From Ktedonospora formicarum (GTDB taxonomy: Bacteria > Chloroflexota > Ktedonobacteria > Ktedonobacterales > Ktedonobacteraceae), in contig NZ_BNJF01000003.1 of NCBI RefSeq assembly GCF_016587355.1, positions 806,001 through 870,000 of the forward strand: a DNA stretch of 64,000 bases, given 5' to 3'. This document shows, one piece after another, positions 26,135 through 34,400 of this stretch (positions are counted from its first letter, which is position 1; every line of letters begins with the position of its first letter). The notes under the pieces were generated by a model. It worked only from the letters and a program-made list of their open reading frames with translations, made no database searches and was not told the origin of the DNA. A program made the position numbers and the translations under genes.

Positions 26135-27073
26135 TTAGCGAAGACTCAGGGCGGAGAAGTGCTCTTGCATACGCTCGTGCCAGATTTCATAGGCTGGTTT
26201 GTGCATATTGAAGGGCAGGTTCTCCTGAGCGGAGTTGGCGACATCGGCGGCCTGTCGAGCGGTGAGACGACCAAAGATCTGACACGCCATCTCGGTGTGC
26301 TCCGCCATGTTGCCAGCGCGCAGGCGTCCCTGGGAGGCAACCGCCGCGCCACTGGCGAGCAGGGACCGGTAGGGATGAGCAATCTCTAGCAGGTTCTCGA
26401 CCTCCTCGCGAGTCGCGCCCCCGGCGTAGGCGCAGGCCGTGCCCACGCCACTCCAGATGTCGGCATGCCGCTCCCGTGGATACGCGGTGACGATAGAGGT
26501 CACCAGATCGACCAAGCCGCCACTTGAGAACCAGATGCAGCGCCCAAGCCCCTGGTCAAAGAGGCGGCGAGCATATGGCGAGAGGTGCGTTGGAACGGCT
26601 CGTTGATCGACGTACTTGCGACGGCGGAAAAAGCCTTCGTGGAAACCATAGCCGTCAGCAACGACCCACCCTAGCAGCGGGTCGAGGCGCGTGAGATACT
26701 TTTCGGGGTCCTTGTGCAAGCGCGCGAGCGCCAGCCCAACACCTACATAGGTAGGGTAGATGTGAGGTCCGGCGGGTCCGTCGATAAAGGCCGTCAGGCG
26801 ATCCTTCCAGGGCGCGATTATATCCAGGGCGGCGATGCCCATGCCCGCACCCTCGTAGGCGAAGCCGTGTAATTCGGGCGCGAAGGCCGTCAGGCGCGGC
26901 ACAAGCTTCTCAAAGCGACTATCTTCCAGTGTGGCATGATAGCCCTCCACAAGCGAGTGCGCGACTGGCTGGAATCTCGTCCACGCCTCTGGAGCGAAGC
27001 CCGGACGACTAAAGACGGCTCTCTCCGATGGAATGCCGAAGAGGGTTCGGCTGATTTTTCCCATTATCGTCAC
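26135..27073 (-). CDS. DUF1702 (enediyne E3-like) protein 2
   Basis: A 312-residue protein. The GTG start (27071-27073) overlaps the TGA of the previous gene as GTGA, and AGGAG lies 8 nt upstream, so translation is coupled. The family segments are all present: GYHATLEDSRFEKLV, HGFAYEGAGMGIAALD, GPAGPHIYPTYVGVGLALARL, WVVADGYGFHEGFF, FDQGLGRCIWF, ADIWSGVGTACAYAGG, YEIWHERMQEHF. It is the last gene of the long minus-strand operon. Confidence 0.9.
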   Translation of the reverse strand: MTIMGKISRTLFGIPSERAVFSRPGFAPEAWTRFQPVAHSLVEGYHATLEDSRFEKLVPRLTAFAPELHGFAYEGAGMGIAALDIIAPWKDRLTAFIDGPAGPHIYPTYVGVGLALARLHKDPEKYLTRLDPLLGWVVADGYGFHEGFFRRRKYVDQRAVPTHLSPYARRLFDQGLGRCIWFSSGGLVDLVTSIVTAYPRERHADIWSGVGTACAYAGGATREEVENLLEIAHPYRSLLASGAAVASQGRLRAGNMAEHTEMACQIFGRLTARQAADVANSAQENLPFNMHKPAYEIWHERMQEHFSALSLR

Positions 27074-28065
27074 GATCTTTTCTCCTGTCGCTCTAGCTGG
27101 CCCACCGTAGAGGTCGCGAACTGCTCCGCCAGGCGCTGACGCCAGATCTCATAGGCCGGCTCACGACCATCCTTCGGCAGATTCTGGCGAGCGACGTTCG
27201 CGATTTGAGCGACGAGCGCGCCAGAGAGGCCACAGAGGACCTCGCAAGCAAGGTCCGTATGGGGCGCGACCTCGCCTGTCTGCATACGATAAGTAGCCGC
27301 GACCGCCGCACCCGCGATCATCTGGGGTGCGTGGGGTCCCGCCGCATCGCGCAAGGTCTTGATCGCCTCGCGATCAACGACGCCTGCGGCATAGGCACAG
27401 GCTAAACCAATGCCTCCCCACAGGTCCCCGTGCCGATTTTCTGGAAAGGTGCTAATAGTCGAGACGATGCGCTCGACGTTGGCACCGGTTGAGAACCAGA
27501 TACTACGCCCCAGGCCGTGATCGAAGGCGCGTAGCCCATAGCCTGTATCGGTGATCCTCGCTGGTAGGCGGTGCTGATTGACCGCACGCTCTCCATTGAA
27601 GAAGCCCTCATAGAATCCGTAGCCATCCATGACAAACCAGCGCAAAAAGGGGTCCAGAGTCGCTAGAAAGCGTTTCGGTCGAATCGGGGCCCTTGGCAGA
27701 ACCAGCCCGGCACCAATGTAGAGCAGCCAGTCATACGCAGCACCAGGGCCAGCGATGAAGGGCATGAGGCGCTTCTTCCAGGGTCCCAGGCTGTCAAGTA
27801 GCATGAGCCCCATGCCAGCCCCCTCATACGCGATGCCACGGAAATCGCCTTCGAGTGAGTTCAAGTGTGGTACCAGAACTTCAAAGCGGTCGTCGTCGAG
27901 GGTCGTTTTAAATCCACCCACTAGATGACGGGCTACAGGCTCAAATTGCAGCCAGATCTGGTCCATGTCATCATTCTGCCCATAGCGCTCAGTCGCCAAT
28001 TTAGGAAAATCATCGGACGAGAGGCGGAAGAAGGGCTTCAACAACTTTCCGAATGTCAGAGCCAT
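27070..28065 (-). CDS. DUF1702 (enediyne E3-like) protein 3
   Basis: A 331-residue protein with AAAGGAG before the ATG at 28065. It is the most divergent copy: it has GFKTTLDDDRFEVLV, RGIAYEGAGMGLMLLD and WFVMDGYGFYEGFF, but AYDWLLYIGAGLVLPRA where the others have Y-x-x-Y/HIGAG, and an insert near RITDTGYGLRAFDHGLGRS. It keeps DLWGGIGLACAYAAG and YEIWRQRLAEQF. It ends in a 4-bp overlap with the next DUF1702 gene and begins 27 bp after the antiporter. Confidence 0.88.
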   Translation of the reverse strand: MALTFGKLLKPFFRLSSDDFPKLATERYGQNDDMDQIWLQFEPVARHLVGGFKTTLDDDRFEVLVPHLNSLEGDFRGIAYEGAGMGLMLLDSLGPWKKRLMPFIAGPGAAYDWLLYIGAGLVLPRAPIRPKRFLATLDPFLRWFVMDGYGFYEGFFNGERAVNQHRLPARITDTGYGLRAFDHGLGRSIWFSTGANVERIVSTISTFPENRHGDLWGGIGLACAYAAGVVDREAIKTLRDAAGPHAPQMIAGAAVAATYRMQTGEVAPHTDLACEVLCGLSGALVAQIANVARQNLPKDGREPAYEIWRQRLAEQFATSTVGQLERQEKRS

Positions 28066-28092
28066 TGTATTGTCTCCTTTCACTGAGCGTTT

Positions 28093-29391
28093 TTATACCT
28101 GGACTTCGGCTGGCGTCTCAGTCTTAATAACATCCTCGCCTTTAACGACAGCACGCTCCCTTCTATAGCGTCCATAGACGAGTTCGAAGAGTGGGGAGGA
28201 CATCAAGGTCGTCGCAATCGCCATGAGGACAAGCATGGTGAAGAGCGTGGGGGTAATAACACCCTGCTGCAAACCAATGTTGAGCAGAATCAACTCCATA
28301 AGCCCACGCGCGTTCATCAGACTACCAATCGCCAATGCTTCGCGAGGTGGCTCTTTGTTCAAGAGCGCGGCAGCCCAGCAGGCTACGCCCTTGCCAAACA
28401 CAGCAATGACAAAGATCAGGATAGCAACTCCCCACAACAACCAGCTATTGACCAGACCCAGGCTCGTATTCAGACCAGAGTAGACGAAGAACAGGGGTAG
28501 CAGGAAGTTGGTAACGAGCGGCTCCAATGTGGTCTTCAGGTATTTGGAGAAGAGGCCGCGAGGCATAGCAACGCCCAGGATGAAACCACCGAAGATCGAA
28601 TAGATACCGATAGTATCCGTGACCCATCCGGCAAGCATCACCAGGAGTAACACAAACGCCAGCATTCCCCCGGTCATCCCACCGCGTCGTTCCGTCATCT
28701 TGCCCAGGACACTCAACATGCGCTTCCCTACGGTTAACACACTCACAGCGTAAATGATCCCACCACCAACCGCGAGCAGGGCTATCGTCATATTTTGCTT
28801 GAAGACAGCGAGGACAACGGCGAGAATACACCAGGAGATTGCATCGTCCGAAGAGCCTGCCGCCAGGGCCAGTGTTCCCAGAGATGTTCCCGATAGGCCG
28901 CGCTCATAGATAATGCGAGCAAGCATGGGAAAGGCCGTCACAGCTATGGCAGCCCCCATAAAGAGCATTGACTCGGCAATAGCGACTCCTGGTCCGAAGA
29001 ACCCGGTCTGATTCACCAGCATGTAGGCAAGCAAGGCTCCAAGGGTGAGCGGAGCTATAATGCCAGCTAGCGAGACAGATACGGCGCTACGAAGGCGGCT
29101 GCGAATGAGATTGGTATCAAACTCGACGCCGATCAGAAACATATACAGCACCAGTCCCACCTGGCTGACAGAGTACAGGATGCCCATTGGCGCGCCTTTG
29201 GGGAAGACCATATGCTGCAGATCGGGCCAGAAAAGGCCGAAAAACGAGGGTCCCATCAAGACGCCCGCGATCATTTCGCCAACGACCTGGGGTTGACCAA
29301 TCTTGCGCGCCAGGAAACCAACCAGGCGACAGACGCCTAATATGACGGCGAGTTGCAGGGTAAAGAGGATCGCCAATTCTGAGTTAGACAT
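28093..29391 (-). CDS. cation:proton antiporter (CPA2 / Na+/H+ exchanger family)
   Basis: A 432-residue protein with 12-13 membrane segments. It shows the CPA2 pattern: GQPQVVGEMIAGVLMGPS after helix 1, VGLVLYMFLIGVEFD (family F-x-x-G-x-E/D), and SSDDAISWCILAVVLA, where the DD pair is the likely ion-binding site. Members exchange Na+ or K+ for protons at the cytoplasmic membrane. An antiporter gene inside a biosynthetic operon may serve export or ion balance against the product. GGAGGGA before the ATG supports the start. It separates the third and fourth DUF1702 genes. Confidence 0.9.
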   Translation of the reverse strand: MSNSELAILFTLQLAVILGVCRLVGFLARKIGQPQVVGEMIAGVLMGPSFFGLFWPDLQHMVFPKGAPMGILYSVSQVGLVLYMFLIGVEFDTNLIRSRLRSAVSVSLAGIIAPLTLGALLAYMLVNQTGFFGPGVAIAESMLFMGAAIAVTAFPMLARIIYERGLSGTSLGTLALAAGSSDDAISWCILAVVLAVFKQNMTIALLAVGGGIIYAVSVLTVGKRMLSVLGKMTERRGGMTGGMLAFVLLLVMLAGWVTDTIGIYSIFGGFILGVAMPRGLFSKYLKTTLEPLVTNFLLPLFFVYSGLNTSLGLVNSWLLWGVAILIFVIAVFGKGVACWAAALLNKEPPREALAIGSLMNARGLMELILLNIGLQQGVITPTLFTMLVLMAIATTLMSSPLFELVYGRYRRERAVVKGEDVIKTETPAEVQV

Positions 29392-29466
29392 GTTCTATCC
29401 CTCCGTAATAAGTATGGTAACACCGCTTTATCATGCTTTGATCTTTATACAGCAAGTACTTTTTCT

Positions 29467-30410
29467 CTAACCTACTCCGTACTCTACTAAAGCTCCTAGT
29501 TGCGCCTCTATGCGCTCTCGCCAGATTTGGTAGGCAGGTCTGGTATCGTTGGTTGGGATATCCGCATACGCGGACTCAACCATTTGGGAGGCTTCCTCAA
29601 TCGTGGTGTTGCAAAGCACGCTAGAGGCAATCTCAGCGTAGGGCGCGGGCGTATGAGCCAGGAGGCGAGCGTGCGCGGCGATGGCGACGCCTACCGCGAG
29701 CTGCGAGAGGTGCGGTCCGACGGCGGCACGCAATTTCTCTAACTCCTCGCGACCTACCCCCCGGTATACCCACAACCAAGCCCGACACCGCTCCAGAGAG
29801 CGGCATGCCGCTCTTCGGGAAAGGAGTTAATGGTTGCGGCAATCTGGTCGACCTTCGCGCCACCAACAAACCAGATGCTACGCCCGATGCCGTGGTCGAA
29901 GACACGGCGACCATAGGCTGAGAGATGGCTGGGAACGATCTGCTTCTCTATGGCCTGCTTTCGGGAGAAGAAGCCCTTGTGGAAGCCATACCCGTCTAAG
30001 GCGATCCAGCCAACCACCGGGTCCAGGCGCTTGAGGAACTTTTCAGGCTGGACATGCACTCTCGCGAGCGCGAGACCAGCACCGATATGGATGGCGTAAG
30101 GATAGGGAGCACCTGGGCCAGCCAGAAATTCCTTGATGCGATTCCTCCAGGGCAGCATGCAATCCAGGGCCATGAGGCCGATACCCACACCTTCGTAGGC
30201 ATAGCCTCGCAGTTCTGGATCAAACTCGTTCATCCGAGCAACCAATACATCGAAGTCGCTATTCTGAAAGGTAAGATGACAGCCCTTTGTGACAGAAGAG
30301 ACAACGGTCCCCAGGCGCAAGGCCGCTCGCTTGTCGCCTGTGCTAAATTCGGTCGATTCTTTTTGAGAGACGCCGAAGAGCGGGCGCAAGATTGCTCCGA
30401 AGACGCTCAT
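29467..30410 (-). pseudogene. DUF1702 protein 4, frameshifted
   Basis: The first part (30410 to 29754, 218 residues) has all N-terminal family segments up to FPEERHAALWSGVGLGCGYTGG and then hits a TAG. The remainder (REELEKLRAAVGPHLSQL to YQIWRERIEAQL, to 29467) is open in another frame. The break is at a run of six C (29757-29762, six G in the gene strand); one extra G restores a protein of about 313 residues with the continuous reading YTGGVGREELEKLR, which fits the other copies. So this is either a true frameshift, a homopolymer sequencing error, or a slippage site. The start overlaps the previous stop by 4 bp (ATGA). Confidence 0.88.
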
Positions 30411-31366
30411 TTCAAGCCTCCTTGTTGCTGATAGGCGGAAGTAGTGAACTTTGCCAGGAGTCGCTGTTGGATCGTTTCAAACGCGATCTGTGGACTCTCG
30501 GCAGGCAAATCTAGAAAGGCGAGGCTGGTCTGGTGAGCGGCCTCTTCCGCTGAGAGTCCACAGAGGACCTCGCAGGAGAGGTCAGTATGAGGCACTTCAT
30601 TACCTGCTCGCTGCCGCCCCTTCGCGACAAAGGCCGCGCCTACCGCCATGTAGTTCGCGTAAGAGCCCGCGACCTGGCGCAACTTCTCGATCCGGGGACG
30701 TTCCAGTCCTCCAACATAGGTTGAGCCAACGCCAACGCCAAGCCAGAGGTTGGCCTGTCGCTCAGTTGGAAAGATTTCGATCATCGCGGCGACCCGCTCT
30801 ATCCTCGCGCCCTCTGTAAACCAGATGCTACGTCCCACCCCCTGGTCGAAGATGCAACGCGCGTAGGCCGAAAGATGGGATGGGATGGCTTGCGCCTCCA
30901 CATAGCGCGGGCGGCGGAAGAAGCCTTCATGAAAGCCATAACCCTCCAACATAAGCCAGGAAACCGAGTGGTCCTTCATCTTATTGATAAAGGGTTCTGG
31001 CTTTCGGCCTAGCCTCGCGAGTGCCTCGCCTGCTCCGATGTGGACCATATACAAATGCGGCGAGCCAGGGCCTTCGATATATTCCTGAAGGCGGTTCTTC
31101 CAGGGCATCATACAGTCAAGCCCTGTCAGCCCCATTGCCGCGCCTTCATAGGCGTACCCGCGCATCGCGAGCGGCACCTTGTCCAGTTGAGGGACAAGCT
31201 TCTCCAAACGGCTGCTGTCGAGGGTGGCGTGATAGCCCTCAAGCGCTGAAAGCACTACGGCTTCCAGGTGGGGCAGGTCCTCGCTATCCTGCGCGATAAA
31301 AGAGGTTGCTTCCTTGGGAGAGACCCCTATGAGAGATCTTTTCAGCTTGCTAAGAGAAATTGCCAT
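30407..31366 (-). CDS. DUF1702 (enediyne E3-like) protein 5
   Basis: A 319-residue protein with AAGGAGGA before the ATG at 31366. The family segments are GYHATLDSSRLEKLV, RGYAYEGAAMGLTGLD, GPGSPHLYMVHIGAGEALARL, WLMLEGYGFHEGFF (an E where the others have D), FDQGVGRSIWF, and a less conserved end (FETIQQRLLAKF in place of YEIWRERI). First of the DUF1702 group after the PKS, 94 bp downstream of it; its stop overlaps the start of copy 4. Confidence 0.88.
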   Translation of the reverse strand: MAISLSKLKRSLIGVSPKEATSFIAQDSEDLPHLEAVVLSALEGYHATLDSSRLEKLVPQLDKVPLAMRGYAYEGAAMGLTGLDCMMPWKNRLQEYIEGPGSPHLYMVHIGAGEALARLGRKPEPFINKMKDHSVSWLMLEGYGFHEGFFRRPRYVEAQAIPSHLSAYARCIFDQGVGRSIWFTEGARIERVAAMIEIFPTERQANLWLGVGVGSTYVGGLERPRIEKLRQVAGSYANYMAVGAAFVAKGRQRAGNEVPHTDLSCEVLCGLSAEEAAHQTSLAFLDLPAESPQIAFETIQQRLLAKFTTSAYQQQGGLK

Positions 31367-31460
31367 GCCTTCCTCCTTCATGGATTGCGTATAGTTCTGC
31401 GCCTACATATGGGCTGGGTAACCTCCGCGCGGGGGTCGGCCCGGCGCGGAGGTGGCGGTT

Positions 31461-34400
31461 TTATACGTTGGCTTCGCTATCGAGGCTTTGTTCCAGTTCA
31501 GCGAGCAAGCTTTCGATGTCTTCGTTCTGTAGTTCGGCTAGTGTCTGTTCCAGGTTGTCTTCGGGTCCCTGTTCCAGTTCAGCGAGCAAGCTCTCAAGAT
31601 CCTCACCGTCTGCACCCTCGACCAATTGCTGGATTTCTGTGAACGAGTCTGCATCTGCTCCGGCTGTAGGCTCACCCGCGAATTGGAGAGAGGCGAGAAG
31701 GCGCGTAGCCAGTTGAGCTATAGTCACATCTTTGAGCAGTTCCAGAACGGAGATTTCGGTTTTCACGCTGGCTTCGATCCTGTGCTTGATCTCGATGGCT
31801 AGCATCGAATCAAGTCCAAGGCTGGTCAGCGATTCCTGGGGACCAAACTGGGTAGCGTCGAGTTGAAGGACGCGCGCGACCAGTCCTTGCAGGTGGGCAA
31901 TCAGCATGGGCTGGCGCTCTCCTACTGGCGCTTCGCTCAACTGCTGCAAGAGCGACCCATCATCGCCCTGTCCTTCCGTAGCAGCGGCATCCTCGGCTTG
32001 TTCCAGCAGTTGCGAGAACATGGGAGGCATCGACTTCATTGGCGATGTCTCGCGAGCTGTCGCCCAGTTCGCCGAAATCACCGTCAGGTGAGCGGGTCGT
32101 TGGTCCAGCACACGGGCCAGGACTTGCGTTCCAACCTCCGGCGTGATCAGGTCGATGCCGCGCCGGGTGTAGAACTGCTCCAGGTTGAGCTGTTGCACCA
32201 TACCTATGGACCAGGGACCCCAGCCGATACTCATAGCAGGCAAGCCAAGCGCGCGGCGATGGTGCGCCAGGGCGTCCAGGAAGGCGTTTCCAGCGGCATA
32301 GTTGCCCTGACCTACAGAGGCGATGACCGAGCCCGTTGAGGCGAAGAGGACGAAGAAGTCCAGCGGGGCATCTTTCAGCAGGCGGTGCAGTAGCCAGCCA
32401 CCATAGACCTTGGGGCGCAGGACACGTTGGAAGTCCTCGGTGGTCATACGCACCATAAGCTCATCCTTAACGATGCCAGCAGTGTGGACAACACCACGGA
32501 TGGGGGGCCAGCCTTCTCGCTCATAGTCGCGCAGGAAGGTGGTAAGTTGCTCCTCATTCGCGGCATCCGCCACTGCCAGATGGACCGTCGCGCCCAGGGC
32601 TTCCAGTTCGCGAATGGCCTCAATCTGGCCCCGCTGGGGATGATCGACTCCGATGCTTTGCCATGTTGAGCGCTCAGGCAGGGCTGTGCGTCCCATGAGG
32701 ATCAGTCTGCGTGCGCCCTGCGTCGCCATCCAGCGCGCGACCAGCAGGCCCAGATTTCCCAGACCACCAGTGATGAGATAGCTCCCATCGACGCGGAAGG
32801 ATGGCGGCATGGCAGGTGTGAGGTGCGCGCTTTGCACCATGCGCATGATGTAGCGCTGCCCAGCGCGGTAGGCAATCTGGTCTTCCTGGGAAGGCTGGCT
32901 CAACTCGTCGAACAGCGAGCTTGCCTGCTCCTCGATAGAGGTCTGGTCCAGGTCGATCATTCCGCCCCACATGTTGGGGAACTCCTGATGACCGATCACG
33001 CGACCCAGGCCCCAGACAGGTGCCTGCGAGACCGCCAGGGGGCGAGCCTCTTCTCCTACGGCTTGCGCTCCGCAGGTAACCAGCCAGACGCGAGGGGACT
33101 GCGACCATCCACTCTGCGCAAGGGCCTGCATCATATACATGATGCTCAGGGTGCCATTCGCTTGATCCTGTTCCAGGGTTACAAGCGGAGAGTCCTCTTC
33201 AAAGGTAGCATCCAGGTTCCAGAGATGCGCGACGGTGGAGAAGGTAGTTTGCTCCTTCTCGGTCAGGGTCGCGACGAGTTGCTGGAACTGCTCCGGCACG
33301 GTTGGATTCAACGCATACTGGCGTGCATCATGTGAGCGCAATTCGGTCACATCGGCTCGCGTCACCGTGACATGCGGAATCCCTTGGCGCTCAAGACGCT
33401 TGACAAGCTCTGTCGCGACGCCGCTCTGATCGGCGAAGATGAGCCAGCTTCCAGCCTGGGTCGCGCCCTCCGTGGCATCGCTCGGCTCGCTTGGGCGCTC
33501 TTGCGGCTGCCACTCTAGCTCATATAAGCCGCGATCAATGCGCTCAGGACTCTGACTCATAGAGGCTTCCAATGATTGCGCTCGGAAGCCAGTAATCGTC
33601 GCCAGGACATTCCCTTGCAGGTCTGTAACCTCGATATCGCCAACGACGACCTGACTATCGGCTTTGACGACCCGAGCGACCGCGCGCATCTGCTCCATCG
33701 GAGGCGCGAAGATGCTGATACGATCCACACCAACCGGCAGGTACGGTGAAATGGAAGGCTGGTTGGTAGCCGTCGCTTGCGATTGAGTCGCGATCAGTAA
33801 TACCTGGAAGGCCGCGTCTACCATTGAGGGATGGAAGGCATAAGCATCCAGGTCGGACTCAATGGAAGCGGGAACTTGCAGGTGCGCGAGCGCGACGCCT
33901 GAGCCAACCTCTAAGTGCTCGATAGCCTGGAAGGCTGGCCCATACTGGAAGCCCATCTGGCGCGTGAGCGTAAAGAACTCGTCCCTTGTCGTTTGCGAAG
34001 TACAGCTCTGACGGATCGCCTTGAGGTCGAGACGAGGCGTGCTCTCACCAACCGGAAGCTGACGCAGTTTGGCGGTCGCGTGTAGCGTCCAGCGTGCATC
34101 TCCGCTGGCATCGGGAACGTAGCTAGAGATTTCGACAAGCGCGCGCTCAGGATCGAGTACAGTCTGAATGCGCGGATCAGAAGTGTCGGGGAGGAAGAGC
34201 GCCTTGCGGAACTGTAATTCCTCTACGGCATACATGCCCTCGCCAAAGACCTCTTTAGCGGCTGCCAGCGCCATCTCAGCATAGGCCGCGCCAGGAAGCA
34301 GGACACTCTCCTGAATGCGGTGATCAGCAAGGTAGGGCAGCAGCCAGGAGCTTATCTCACACTCCCAGGTTGGATGCACAGCCCCCATACGCTGGCCCAA

